From Methylocystis sp. L43 (GTDB lineage: Bacteria; Pseudomonadota; Alphaproteobacteria; Rhizobiales; Beijerinckiaceae): a stretch of DNA of 64,000 nucleotides. The notes under the pieces were generated by a model. It was not told the origin of the DNA and ran no database searches. It worked only from the letters and a program-made list of their open reading frames with translations. How positions within the stretch are numbered: the first letter of the stretch is position 1; each line of letters starts with the position of its first letter. The position numbers were made by a program, and so were the translations under genes. Location: assembly GCF_015709525.1 (NCBI RefSeq), contig NZ_JADNRA010000016.1, forward strand, positions 1-64,000, written 5' to 3'. Below, in pieces: positions 53,088 through 62,328 of this stretch.

Positions 53088-54142
53088 GCCGGCCTCGTCT
53101 TGGCGCGTTTGCCGGACGTCTTCCGAGCGGGCGCGGGCGTCGACTTCGTCGGCGTAGAGACCGGCGGCTCAGCAACGTCCTCGCGCGCGGAAACTGTCGC
53201 TTCGGCCTTGCGCTCCGTCTCGTGCTTCTGCGCCGCCTTGTCCGCGTCTTCATTGCGCAGCCCGAGATAGATCAGCATCGGCGAGCAGATGAAGATTGAC
53301 GAGTAGGTCGCGACGAAAATGCCCCAAATCATCGCGACCGAGAAGGATCGGATCACCTGGCCGCCGAAGGCGACCAGCGCGAACAGGGCGAGCATCACCG
53401 TCGTTGCGGTCATGATCGTGCGCGGCAGGACGGCGTTGATCGACATGTCGACCATCTGCGCTGTCGGCAGTTTCTTGTATTTGCGCATATTCTCGCGAAT
53501 TCGGTCGAGCACCACCACGGTTTCGTTCAGCGAGTAGCCGACGATGGTCAAGATCGCAGCGATCGATGTGGTGTTGAATTCGAGCTGCGTGATCGAGAAA
53601 AACCCGACGGTGAGCAGCAGATCGTGCATGGTCGCGATCACGGCGCCGATCGCGAATTGCCATTCGAAGCGGAACCAAAGATAGGTCAGCACCGCGATGA
53701 TCGACAGCACGACGCCGAGCGTGCCGGACTGCACCAATTCGTTTGAGACGCGCGGGCCGACGACTTCGACGCGGCGCAAATCATAATATCCGCCGACCGC
53801 GCCACGCACGCGCTCCACCGCCGCCTGCTGGGCGACGTCGCCGCCGGGCTGCAGACCGAAGCGCAATGTGGCGTCCGCCGGATTCCCGAACGCCTGCACC
53901 TCGATGTCGCCGAGCTGAAGGCCTTCGCCAAGCGTGCGCAGCGTGCCGACTTCCGCGGCGCCGGATTTGGCCCGCAGTTCGATCACCGTGCCGCCGGCGA
54001 AGTCGATGCCGAAATTCATGCCCTTGAAGACGAAGAGAGCGACCGCGATCAGCGACAGCAAAGCCGAGAATGGATAGCTCACGCGGCGGAACCGCATGAA
54101 CGGGAACTTGGTGTTCTCCGGAGCGAGGCGCAGAAGTTTCAT
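53084..54142 (-). CDS. secF: Protein translocase subunit SecF
   Basis: A 352-residue inner-membrane SecF, partner of SecD in proton-driven completion of Sec export. Six helices are visible. KGMNFGIDFAGGTVIELRAK (about 44-63) is the conserved P1 entry with D-F-x-G-G. The membrane core carries SLNETVVVLDRIRENMRKYK and NAVLPRTIMTATTVMLAL. The C-terminus is long and hydrophilic (about 300-352, Lys/Ala/Pro/Thr-rich), an extension beyond E. coli SecF. Its stop overlaps the next gene; its start follows secD by 13 bases. Confidence 0.97.
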   Translation of the reverse strand: MKLLRLAPENTKFPFMRFRRVSYPFSALLSLIAVALFVFKGMNFGIDFAGGTVIELRAKSGAAEVGTLRTLGEGLQLGDIEVQAFGNPADATLRFGLQPGGDVAQQAAVERVRGAVGGYYDLRRVEVVGPRVSNELVQSGTLGVVLSIIAVLTYLWFRFEWQFAIGAVIATMHDLLLTVGFFSITQLEFNTTSIAAILTIVGYSLNETVVVLDRIRENMRKYKKLPTAQMVDMSINAVLPRTIMTATTVMLALFALVAFGGQVIRSFSVAMIWGIFVATYSSIFICSPMLIYLGLRNEDADKAAQKHETERKAEATVSAREDVAEPPVSTPTKSTPAPARKTSGKRAKTRPA

Positions 54143-54155
54143 AAATGTCGCCCCT

Positions 54156-55748
54156 TTAGATCGGCAGTTTCGTCGGTCGCGCGTAATGATACCAGACGGC
54201 GATCATCATGCGCGTCATGGTCACCGCGGTGACGATGGTCGTCAGAATGCCGAGCGCAAGCGACACGGCGAAGCCGCGCACGGGTCCCGAGCCGAGAAAA
54301 TAAAGGATCGCCGCCGCAACGAACATGGTGACGTTGGAGTCAACGATGGTCGCGAAGGCGCGGGTGAAGCCCGCGTCGAGCGAGGCGAGGATGGAGCGCC
54401 CGGCGTGATTTTCCTCGCGGATGCGCTCGTAAATCAGCACGTTCGAGTCGACCGCCATGCCGATCGTCAACACGATGCCGGCGATGCCGGGCAGCGTCAG
54501 TGTCGACCCGAGCAACACGAGTCCGGCGAAAATGAAGGCGATGTGCACAAACAGCGCGAGATTGGCGAAGACGCCAAAGACGCCGTAGGTGACGAGCATG
54601 TAGACGACGACGAGGCCCGCGCCGACATAGGCGGCGCGTTTGCCGGCGTCGATTGAGTCCTGGCCGAGGCCCGGACCGACGGTGCGCTCTTCGACGATGT
54701 TGAGCTTCGCCGGCAGCGCGCCGGCGCGCAGCAGGATCGCGAGATTGTTCGCCTGCTCGACGGTGAAGCGTCCCGAAATTTGGCCGGAGCCGCCGGTGAT
54801 CGGCGTCAAGATCCGCGGCGCGGAAATGACCTTGTTGTCGAGGATGATCGCGAAGAGGCGCCCCACGTTCTTGGACGTCACTTCGCCGAAGGCCTGGGCG
54901 CCGCGGATGTTGAACCGAAAATTGACGACAGGCTCGCCGCTTCTTTGCTGGTCGAATCCGGGCTGCGCGTCCGTGAGATCCTCGCCCTTGACCATCACCT
55001 GCTTTTCGACGCCGAGCTTGCCTTCCTGTTCGACCTGATCGAGTTCCTCGACTTCCGACGGATTCTGGCCGGGATCGGCGACGAGGCGGAATTCGAGCTT
55101 GGCGGTCTTGCCGAGGATTTCCTTGAGCGTTTCGGGATCCTGAAGGCCCGGCACCTGCACCAGCACCCGGTCGTCGCCCTGACGCTGAATGCTCGGCTCA
55201 CGCGTGCCGAGGGCGTCGACGCGCCGCCGAATGACTTCGATCGATTGCTCGACGGCCTTGCGCGACTTGTCCGTAATGCCCGCGTCGGTGACGGTCACGC
55301 GGATGACGCCGTCCGGCGACGCCTCGACATCAAGCGGCGAAGGCCCGCCCATGAGAGCGCCGCTGAAGCCGTTGCGCAGCTGCCGCAATTTCGGAAGGAC
55401 TTTCTCACGATCCGCAGCGTCGGCGACGCGCACCTGTACGCCGCGCGGGGTCGTTCCGATGCCGCCGGAGATGGCGACCTTTTCTTCACGCAGGATTCGG
55501 CGCACGTCATCGCGCAGATTTTTCACCTGCGTGCTGATGAGATCCGCCTGATCCACTTCCAGCGTCACATGCGAGCCGCCCTGCAGATCGAGGCCGAGCA
55601 CGATGGTCGGAGGCGTAAGCCAGGAGGGCAGGCGCGACTTCAACTCTTCATAATGGGACGGCGACAACATGCTCGGCGCGACGACAAGCACCGCAGCGAC
55701 AGTCATCGCCACAATGGCGAGAAATTTCCAGGTCGAGAAGCGCAGCAT
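54156..55748 (-). CDS. secD: Protein translocase subunit SecD
   Basis: A 530-residue SecD with an N-terminal helix (about 7-27), a large periplasmic domain and five C-terminal helices. LGLDLQGGSHVTLEVD (about 53-68) is the conserved D1 motif. VQVPGLQDPETLKEILGKTAKLEFR is the periplasmic P1 base. The membrane motif GMAVDSNVLIYERIREE (about 430) carries the proton-translocating Asp. Length is normal for alphaproteobacteria. It lies between yajC and secF on the same strand. Confidence 0.97.
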   Translation of the reverse strand: MLRFSTWKFLAIVAMTVAAVLVVAPSMLSPSHYEELKSRLPSWLTPPTIVLGLDLQGGSHVTLEVDQADLISTQVKNLRDDVRRILREEKVAISGGIGTTPRGVQVRVADAADREKVLPKLRQLRNGFSGALMGGPSPLDVEASPDGVIRVTVTDAGITDKSRKAVEQSIEVIRRRVDALGTREPSIQRQGDDRVLVQVPGLQDPETLKEILGKTAKLEFRLVADPGQNPSEVEELDQVEQEGKLGVEKQVMVKGEDLTDAQPGFDQQRSGEPVVNFRFNIRGAQAFGEVTSKNVGRLFAIILDNKVISAPRILTPITGGSGQISGRFTVEQANNLAILLRAGALPAKLNIVEERTVGPGLGQDSIDAGKRAAYVGAGLVVVYMLVTYGVFGVFANLALFVHIAFIFAGLVLLGSTLTLPGIAGIVLTIGMAVDSNVLIYERIREENHAGRSILASLDAGFTRAFATIVDSNVTMFVAAAILYFLGSGPVRGFAVSLALGILTTIVTAVTMTRMMIAVWYHYARPTKLPI

Positions 55749-55784
55749 TGTCCTGCTATCGGCTAGTGATCGAAAGGAGCTGCG

Positions 55785-56408
55785 TCAGCTCTGTGAGCCG
55801 GATTCGGCGTCGCCGGGCTTGCTACCGCCCGCTTTGCCGTTGCCGGTCTTGACGTCGCTCGTCTTGGTCTCACCGGATTTCGCCGACTTTCCGCCGCTTT
55901 TGGCGCCGCCAGTCTTGGCCGCTGGCGGCGTCTCCTCCCTCACCGGTTCGCCCTTGGCGCGGACTTCGGCGACGGCGGTGCGCAGCATTCGCACCCGCAC
56001 GTTGGGCGCGATCTCGACCTCGATTTCGGCGTCGTCGATGGATTTCGTCACCTTGGCGACGATTCCGCTCGTGGTGACAAGCGTGTCCCCGCGTCGGACG
56101 TTGCGCAGCTGCGCGAGCTGCTCCTTCTCGCGTCGGGAGCGCGGGCGGATCACCAATATGTAGACGATGCCCATCACCACGAAGATGGGAATGAGCTGTC
56201 CAAGCATCTCCGGCATGGTCGGAGGCTGGTGCGCCTCGGGCGGCGTCTCGACGGCTTGACCCGTCTGGGTGGCGGTCGGCGGATGTGGCGGGGTCGGCGA
56301 CGCCGGCGGGGAAGGCGCGGTCGGCTGGGCCGGCGGGCTCGCAGGCGTCTCGGCGGCAGGCGGTGAGGGCGTCTGGGCTTGGGCCAAAGCGTCCGGGATC
56401 AGCTTCAT
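55785..56408 (-). CDS. yajC: Preprotein translocase subunit YajC, extended
   Basis: A 207-residue YajC, about twice the usual length. The family core (about 68-150) has one helix LIPIFVVMGIVYILVIRPRSRREKEQ and then LRNVRRGDTLVTTSGIVAKVTK. Before it lies a Pro/Ala/Thr-rich segment (about 12-62). After it lies a Lys/Gly/Ser-rich tail (SGGKSAKSGETKTSDVKTG). Both extensions are low complexity. ATG 56408 is chosen, with AAAGAG upstream; the longer frame to 56603 is not coding. First gene of the yajC-secD-secF-Mth938-NDUFAF6-like operon. Confidence 0.92.
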   Translation of the reverse strand: MKLIPDALAQAQTPSPPAAETPASPPAQPTAPSPPASPTPPHPPTATQTGQAVETPPEAHQPPTMPEMLGQLIPIFVVMGIVYILVIRPRSRREKEQLAQLRNVRRGDTLVTTSGIVAKVTKSIDDAEIEVEIAPNVRVRMLRTAVAEVRAKGEPVREETPPAAKTGGAKSGGKSAKSGETKTSDVKTGNGKAGGSKPGDAESGSQS

Positions 56409-56766
56409 CGCGAAAATCTCTTTAAAGGGCTCGGAGCCCGACGCGGAGTATTTCCAAGCGCCGAACGGGCGCGGACTATAGCCGCTCACTTCACGAAAGC
56501 AATGGCGCGCGGCCGACTTCGCGCGATGCGCGCGCATAAGCGCGAACAACGCGATGTGCGGCCACGCACCGCCCTTCGTCGCAGGAGAGCATAGTGACTT
56601 CAAAGCGTCCTAAGGCGCTTTCGGGAAGCTGCTCACTTGCAGCGTCGGATTCGGAGCGTTCGCAAATTGTAGAAACAACGCCACATAGACACTGTGGGGT
56701 CATGCCTCAGTCCAAGCCTCCGCAGGAACGCGGATCGCGCTGAGCAATTCGATGGAAGGTGGAGTC
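56409..56766. promoter_or_regulatory. Divergent region between yajC and Gly-rich gene
   Basis: 358 bases holding the promoters of the secretion operon (leftward) and the glycine-rich gene (rightward). No gene is seen. Boxes cannot be placed by eye. Confidence 0.4.
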
Positions 56767-57300
56767 ATGTCAGCTTTCAAGAACATTTCTGTGGTCGCGG
56801 CGCTCATCGGCGCGCTGGCGATGCCCGTTGCGGCCGGAGCTGCTGGCGGCGGTTGGGGCGGCGGCCAAGGCGGAGGCGGCGGCCAAGGCGGGGGTGGCGG
56901 CGGCGGTAAAGGCGGCGGCGGCTGGGGCGGCGGCGGCCAAGGTGGCGGCCAGGGCGGTGGCGGCCAGGGCGGTGGCGGCCAAGGCGGCGGCGGCCAAGGT
57001 GGCGGCCAGGGCGGTGGCGGATGGGGCGGCGGCGGCCAAGGCGGTGGCGGCGGCAAATGGGGTGGCGGCGGCCAAGGCGGCGGCGGCAAATGGGGCGGCG
57101 GCGGCGGCTGGGGTGGCGGCCATGGCCCCCATGGCGGCTGGGGCGGCGGCGGCCACCGCGGCGGCTGGGGCGGCGGCGGCGGTTGGGGCGGTCGGCATGG
57201 CGGCGGGCGTTGGTGGCGCGGTCGCTGGTGGGATTACGGCGTGGGCCGTTGCTGGCGCTGGCACCCCTATCGCCAGACCTGGATGTGGGTCTGCGGCTAA
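56767..57300 (+). CDS. Exported glycine-rich repeat protein
   Basis: A 177-residue protein with a signal peptide (about 1-25), then about 100 residues made almost only of Gly, Gln and Trp (units GGGQGGG, GGGGWGG, GGGKWGG). It closes with a Trp/Arg/His-rich tail (RWWRGRWWDYGVGRCW, HPYRQTWMWVCG) holding two cysteines. ATG 56767 has GGTGGAG upstream. It is probably extracellular or cell-surface. The tail could be a structured, disulfide-closed anchor. Function is unknown. The repeat DNA is prone to slippage, so copy number may vary. Confidence 0.85.
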   Translation: MSAFKNISVVAALIGALAMPVAAGAAGGGWGGGQGGGGGQGGGGGGGKGGGGWGGGGQGGGQGGGGQGGGGQGGGGQGGGQGGGGWGGGGQGGGGGKWGGGGQGGGGKWGGGGGWGGGHGPHGGWGGGGHRGGWGGGGGWGGRHGGGRWWRGRWWDYGVGRCWRWHPYRQTWMWVCG

Positions 57301-57310
57301 CCCAAAATAC

Positions 57311-58468
57311 TTAGGCGCGAAGTTGCTGCGCTAGGCCGCGCAGGAACTCAAGACAGGCTGCCAGCTCGGCGATGTCGATAAATTCGTCGGGCTGGTGCGC
57401 CTGGTCGATGCGGCCAGGGCCGCAGACGACGGCAGCCACGCCCGCGCGCTGAAACTGACCGGCTTCGGTTGCATAGGGGACGGCGATCGTCTCATTGCGC
57501 CTGGCGAGCCGCAGCGCCAGGGTCTCCGCCTCGGAGCCCGGCTGCGGCGCGAGCCCCGGCACCTGATTCTCAATCGTGGTCTCGACGCCGGCGTCTGGAA
57601 AGCCGACGAAAATCGTTCGTCTCAGCGCATCGCAATAGGCTTCCAGCCGGTCGTAGGCGAAATTTGGCGGCGCGCCCGGCAGCGCTCGAAACTCCCACTG
57701 GAATTCACAGTCCTTGGCGACAATATTGCGCGCCGTTCCGCCGTGAATCACGCCGACGTGAATGGTCGAGAAGGGCGGATCGAAGCGCCCGCTCGGATCG
57801 CCTGCCGCGCGCAACTCCTCGCCGAGGCGCTCCAGCTCACACACGAGCCTGCAGGCGACATGCACGGCGCTGACGCCGCGATGCAGATTCGCCGAATGGA
57901 TCTCGAACCCGCGCACGCGCGTCACATAGGTGGCGACGCTCTTATGCGCGTCGGCGACCTCCATCGACGTCGGTTCGCCGACAATCACGGCTGAGGGCAG
58001 CGGCAGGTCCGCCCCGAACCGCGCGATGACGTCGAGAGGACCGAGACAGGTGGTCTCCTCGTCATAACTCAAGAGGATGTGGATCGGGCGAGACAGCTGC
58101 GCCGCCTTGAATTCCGGGATCATCGCGAGGCAAGCGGCGTCGAACCCCTTCATGTCGACCGCGCCGCGCCCGTAGAGTCGCGTCGCGTCGCGCCGCAGCG
58201 TGAACGGATCGCCGGTCCACGCTTGCCCGGCGACCGGCACGACGTCTGTGTGGCCGGACAGGAGAACGCCGCCGTCAGCGTCGGGGCCGATCGTCACAAA
58301 GAGGGCGGCCTTGTCGCCCGAGGCGTTCGGCGCGCGCACGAAGCGCACGTCCTGTTCGCGCAGGTAAGCTTCGACGAAATCGATCAGCGGCAGATTGGAT
58401 TTGGAGCTCACCGTGTCGAAAGCGACCAATCGGGAGAGCATGTCGATCGCGTCTTCCAGGCGGTCCAT
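57311..58468 (-). CDS. argE: Acetylornithine deacetylase
   Basis: A 385-residue M20-family amidohydrolase, most like ArgE (N-acetylornithine to ornithine plus acetate). Metal ligands occur in LSGHTDVVPV (His), GRGAVDMKGFDA (Asp), SYDEETTCLG (Glu pair) and VGEPTS; the final His is in DQAHQPDEFIDI. The catalytic Glu follows in DEETT. The lid domain shows HSANLHRGVSAVH. Length is normal for ArgE. ATG 58468. apaG ends 9 bases upstream on the same strand. A succinyl-diaminopimelate desuccinylase is the nearest alternative, but VDMKGF and the length favour ArgE. Confidence 0.9.
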   Translation of the reverse strand: MDRLEDAIDMLSRLVAFDTVSSKSNLPLIDFVEAYLREQDVRFVRAPNASGDKAALFVTIGPDADGGVLLSGHTDVVPVAGQAWTGDPFTLRRDATRLYGRGAVDMKGFDAACLAMIPEFKAAQLSRPIHILLSYDEETTCLGPLDVIARFGADLPLPSAVIVGEPTSMEVADAHKSVATYVTRVRGFEIHSANLHRGVSAVHVACRLVCELERLGEELRAAGDPSGRFDPPFSTIHVGVIHGGTARNIVAKDCEFQWEFRALPGAPPNFAYDRLEAYCDALRRTIFVGFPDAGVETTIENQVPGLAPQPGSEAETLALRLARRNETIAVPYATEAGQFQRAGVAAVVCGPGRIDQAHQPDEFIDIAELAACLEFLRGLAQQLRA

Positions 58469-58477
58469 CGCGCCGGC

Positions 58478-58870
58478 CTAATTCAGCGTCGGACGCGACA
58501 GCGGACTGTCGAGCGAGAATGCGGGCACCTCGACGTCGAAGGTTTCGCCGGCGTCGGTGATCATCCGATAGCTGCCCTGCATCATCCCTGAAGGCGTGCC
58601 AAGCGGACAGCCTGAGGCGTAACGAAACGTCTCCCCGGGCTCCAGCACAGGCTGTTCGCCGACGACGCCCGGTCCGCGCACTTCCTCGCGGCGCCCGTTG
58701 GCGTCGATGACGACCCAGTGACGCGACAAAAGCTGAACCCGAACGCGGCCGAGATTGGCGATCTCGATCGTATAGGACCAGAAGTAGCGATCCTGGTCGG
58801 GGTCTGAGCGATCCGGCAGGAAGTCGGGAAGCGCCGTGACCTGAATGTCTCTGGTGATGGAGATGTACAT
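58478..58870 (-). CDS. apaG: ApaG domain protein
   Basis: A 130-residue ApaG, a small immunoglobulin-fold protein (linked to cobalt/magnesium efflux in enterobacteria, unclear role). The conserved blocks are RYFWSYTIEIANLGRVRVQLLSRHWVVIDANG, VRGPGVVGEQPVLEPGETFRYASGCPLGTPSGMMQGSYRM and FDVEVPAFSLDSP. ATG 58870 is chosen; the longer frame to 58966 is polar with no homology. The next gene, argE, starts 9 bases downstream, so the two are co-transcribed. Confidence 0.95.
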   Translation of the reverse strand: MYISITRDIQVTALPDFLPDRSDPDQDRYFWSYTIEIANLGRVRVQLLSRHWVVIDANGRREEVRGPGVVGEQPVLEPGETFRYASGCPLGTPSGMMQGSYRMITDAGETFDVEVPAFSLDSPLSRPTLN

Positions 58871-59060
58871 GGAGGCAAGATTAGAACGGGCGCCGGCAAA
58901 GTGAAACGTTTTTGATTGGGCAATGATCGGCGCGCGAACGATCACAGACTGTGGCCCAATGGACACACCAACTACTTTTCGGACTCATTTCGTCGCGCCG
59001 CGACTATCCGTGATGCAGTGAATTGTAAATAGTGGGTTGTCAGTTTTGACCGGAATCAAA

Positions 59061-59426
59061 ATGCGGCTCACGACGCTTCGCACGCTACTCCTTATCCTGG
59101 CCATGGTCATCCAGACCGTCGCCGGCGGAGCCGGGCTGGCGCGCGCCGCTTCGATCTCTCCCGAAGAGACCATTGCAGCTCATTGCCATCAGTTGCGCGC
59201 AGGGGAACAGTCCGCGCCCAACGATCGGCTTGGCCATCGGCACAGCTGCCATTCCTGTCTCTTATGCGGCGAGCCGCCGCCGGCCTGGGTTTCGCTGGCC
59301 TCGAACTATGTTGTCGCGCTGGGCGAATATGCGCTGATCGAGGCGCCCACATACGCGGTGCGATCGCTCTTTGAGCGATCGTCGCGCGCGCACAGCGCAC
59401 GGGCGCCGCCCTTCTCACGCGCCTGA
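59061..59426 (+). CDS. DUF2946-like secreted Cys/His protein, copy 1
   Basis: A 121-residue exported protein. ATG 59061 opens a signal peptide (about 1-29, TVAGGAGLARA). The mature part carries a cluster of metal-ligand-type residues: AAHCHQL, then GHRHSCHSCLLCGEPPP. This resembles the DUF2946 family, found beside TonB-dependent receptors and copper genes. The tail is basic (SRAHSARAPPFSRA). The TonB receptor starts 148 bases downstream on the same strand. Two more proteins of the same type follow that receptor. A periplasmic metal-binding role is inferred. Confidence 0.75.
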   Translation: MRLTTLRTLLLILAMVIQTVAGGAGLARAASISPEETIAAHCHQLRAGEQSAPNDRLGHRHSCHSCLLCGEPPPAWVSLASNYVVALGEYALIEAPTYAVRSLFERSSRAHSARAPPFSRA

Positions 59427-59574
59427 GACCGCTGGCGCGCGCAAGAGCGCGCCGTCCGGGTTCTCGCCGCTGCTCGAAACAGCCTCCACGTCACTGGTCC
59501 GCATGCGCTTGCGTTCAACGCTGCGGCCGCTCTCGCGTTATGCCGACTGTCGTCGGCGCCCAAGGAATACCGTC

Positions 59575-62160
59575 ATGATCCGTCGCTCTCGCCTCCTTGG
59601 AGGAGCCTCTCTCGCCGTCATCAGCCTCGTCGCCGCTTCCGCCGCCGATGCGCAGCAGGCGCTTCCCACCATCAGCGTCGGCGGGGCCCGCGGCCCTGTG
59701 CGGCCGGGTCCTGTCGGACGACCCGTCGGCGGGCAGGGACGCGTCACCACCGCGGCGCCTGTGCCGGGGCCCGCTTTGGCGGATCGTTACGCGGAGCCGG
59801 CGCCGGCGCCGTTCAGCCGCACCTTGCCGGCGAACATTCCGGCGGTCGTCGAGAGCAGGACGCGCAAAGAGATCCAAAAAACCACGAATATCATGACCTC
59901 TTCCGACGCGTTCAGATATATGCCGTCAATTCTCATTCGCGAGCGCTATATTGGCGATCGCAACGCGATCGTCTCGACACGCACCACAGGCACGATTCAG
60001 AGCGCGCTGACGCTGGTTTACGCCGACAATGTGCTGCTCTCGAACCTGCTCGGCAACAGCTTCAACTTCGCGCCGCGCTGGGGCATGGTTTCCCCGGCCG
60101 AAATTTCGCGCGTCGATGTGATGTACGGGCCGTTCTCGGCGCTTTATCCGGGCAATTCGATCGGCGCCGTGCTGACGATGACGACGCGCATGCCGGACGA
60201 TTTCGAGGTCCACGCCATGGGCACCGTGGCGGTGCAGCCGTTCAGCCTTTATGGCAGGAAAGAACTCAATCTCGGCGGCGTGACAAACGTCCTGGTCGGC
60301 GATCGCATCAACGACTTCCGTTACTGGGTCGGCTATGAACACCTGGACAATCAAGGACAGGCGCAAACATTTCCCGGCAACTTTTTGACGCCGGGCGCTG
60401 GTTCGGCGTTCTCCGGGGGCTTCCAGGACTTCGACCAACAGGGTCGTCCGCGCATCATTACGGCAGCCGCAGGCGCCGATTATGTCCAAACCGATTTGGC
60501 GAAGGTCAAAGTCTCCTATGACATCTTGCCGCTTCTGCGCGCCAAATATCAGGTCGGTTTCTGGACGCTGAACAACACCACCAGCGTCCAAAGCTTCATT
60601 AACGACAGGAACGGCGTGCCGATCTACAACACCCAGAGCGGGCGGGTGCAGCTTGGCCCCTATTCCGTCACGCCGGGCGGCGTCAATCCCGGCCACGGCG
60701 CCGCAAATCACCTGATGCAGGCGTTCGAGCTCAGACAGGACACCGGCGGCGTCTTCGATTTCGATCTGTCGGCGACGTCGTTCAACTTCCTGCGCGATTT
60801 CACCAATAACGCGCAATCCTACGGACCGCGCGTCAATAATGCGGGAACCGCCTATAATTTCGATCCGCGCGGGCTGAACACCAATAATGGCGGGACCTTC
60901 TGGCGCACCGGCGATGCGCGCTTTATTTGGCGCCCGCCTTACGACATCCTCGGCAAGCATGAAGTGTCGTTCGGCGCCCACGGCGATCTTTATTCGCTGG
61001 CCACCAAGCAGACCAGCACCGTGTCCTGGCCCAACAATTTTTATCTGGGAATCCAGGCGCTGAACTTCGGCAAGACCGAAACGAAAGGCGTCTACGTTCA
61101 GGAAGTCTGGCGGCCTCTGCCGGACTGGAAATTCACCGCCGGCGCGCGCGGCGAGTGGTGGCGCGCCTTTGGCGGCATGAACGCCACCGGCGGTTTCGGT
61201 TTCGCCTCGAACCCTACCGGCCAGCCGCTCGTCGGCATTCCGCGTCGAGCCGCGAACATCACCTATTTTCCAGATTCCTATAAGGGCGCCTTTTCGCCGA
61301 AGGCGGCGCTCGAATATTTTTTCACGCCGGAACTCTCCTTGCGCGGCTCGATCGCGCGCGCCTACCGATTCCCGACAGTCACAGAATTGTTCCAGTCTCT
61401 GTCGAGCCCAAGTTCGGTGCTCATCAACAACCCAAATCTGCAGCCTGAAATCTGCACCTGTTACGATCTGACCGGCGAGTATCGCACGATCGACGCATTC
61501 GGCGGCGCGATCGGGCTCTTCAATCCGCGCATCAGCCTGTTCCTCGATGATCGCTGGAACGCCATCGCCAGCCAGACCGCGCTCTCCATCTTCGGCACGC
61601 AGGTCTCGCAAATCGCCAATCTTGACAAGGTGCGGTTTCGCGGCATCGAGGCGGCGGCGCATATGAAGGACATTCTCGTTCCGGGACTGGATTTCGAGGG
61701 CGGCCTGACCTTCACAGACGCAAAAATTCAGAGCAATCTCTCGAGCCGCAATCTCGACAGCATTCTGTTTGCGGGCAATCAGTTTCCCCGCGTCCCCAGA
61801 ATTCGCTTTCGCGGCGTCGCGAGCTACAGCCCCAATCCCGACATGTCCTTCGCCCTTGGCGCGCGCTACTCGTCCCCGGCGTTCGTCACCTTTGCGAACA
61901 CCGACTTCAACCACAACAATTACGGCAATGTGGACAGTGAAATCCTCGTTTTCGATATGAAGGCGAGATACCGGCTCGAGCCGAATTGGTGGCTGTCCGT
62001 CGGCGTGAACAACATCGGCCGCTGGAAAGCCTATGTGAATCCGAATCCCTATCCGCAGCGCACCTTCTTTATCGCGCTCAACTATGACTTCGGCGGCCCG
62101 GACGGATCGGGCGTAACGATCGACCGGGGTGGTTCCGGAGGCACGGCGGCGGTCAGGTAA
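59575..62160 (+). CDS. TonB-dependent outer-membrane receptor
   Basis: An 861-residue receptor. Signal peptide about 1-26 (ASAADAQQ), then a TonB-box-like TISVGG (about 31-36) and a Pro/Gly-rich linker. The plug domain starts near PAVVESRTRKEIQKTTNIMTSSDAFRYMPSILIRER and ends with RVDVMYGPFSALYPGNSIGAVLTMTTR. The barrel follows, with AYRFPTVTELFQ and PNLQPEICTCYDLTGEYR in the second half. The last strand FFIALNYDF is followed by about 23 more residues (GGPDGSGVTIDRGG...), an unusual C-terminal tail. ATG 59575 follows AAGGA. The CTC pair in EICTCYD may bind metal. DUF2946-like genes flank it. Substrate unknown, metal likely. Confidence 0.92.
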   Translation: MIRRSRLLGGASLAVISLVAASAADAQQALPTISVGGARGPVRPGPVGRPVGGQGRVTTAAPVPGPALADRYAEPAPAPFSRTLPANIPAVVESRTRKEIQKTTNIMTSSDAFRYMPSILIRERYIGDRNAIVSTRTTGTIQSALTLVYADNVLLSNLLGNSFNFAPRWGMVSPAEISRVDVMYGPFSALYPGNSIGAVLTMTTRMPDDFEVHAMGTVAVQPFSLYGRKELNLGGVTNVLVGDRINDFRYWVGYEHLDNQGQAQTFPGNFLTPGAGSAFSGGFQDFDQQGRPRIITAAAGADYVQTDLAKVKVSYDILPLLRAKYQVGFWTLNNTTSVQSFINDRNGVPIYNTQSGRVQLGPYSVTPGGVNPGHGAANHLMQAFELRQDTGGVFDFDLSATSFNFLRDFTNNAQSYGPRVNNAGTAYNFDPRGLNTNNGGTFWRTGDARFIWRPPYDILGKHEVSFGAHGDLYSLATKQTSTVSWPNNFYLGIQALNFGKTETKGVYVQEVWRPLPDWKFTAGARGEWWRAFGGMNATGGFGFASNPTGQPLVGIPRRAANITYFPDSYKGAFSPKAALEYFFTPELSLRGSIARAYRFPTVTELFQSLSSPSSVLINNPNLQPEICTCYDLTGEYRTIDAFGGAIGLFNPRISLFLDDRWNAIASQTALSIFGTQVSQIANLDKVRFRGIEAAAHMKDILVPGLDFEGGLTFTDAKIQSNLSSRNLDSILFAGNQFPRVPRIRFRGVASYSPNPDMSFALGARYSSPAFVTFANTDFNHNNYGNVDSEILVFDMKARYRLEPNWWLSVGVNNIGRWKAYVNPNPYPQRTFFIALNYDFGGPDGSGVTIDRGGSGGTAAVR

Positions 62161-62328
62161 GCCGCCAGGGCGTTCCAAGAGTGCGATCGTCGTGCTGAGA
62201 CGCTTTGCCGCGGCGAGGCGGTCGCCCCAAGATTAACTTGTCGTGGCCTTCGCTTTTTGCTTACATCAGCGCGCGCATGTGAATTCCGCATGCGCGCCAT
62301 GCGCGCCGATTCCAGGGTTCAAGACTTT

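Noticed and set aside
56830-57180. CRISPR-like or satellite array
   Set aside because: The short repeats have no regular spacer and are explained by codons of a glycine-rich protein in a single open frame.
59926-62178. 750-codon open frame antisense to the TonB receptor
   Set aside because: It mirrors the GC-rich third-codon pattern of the receptor, has no ribosome binding site or family features, and reads as Arg/Ala/Glu-rich noise.
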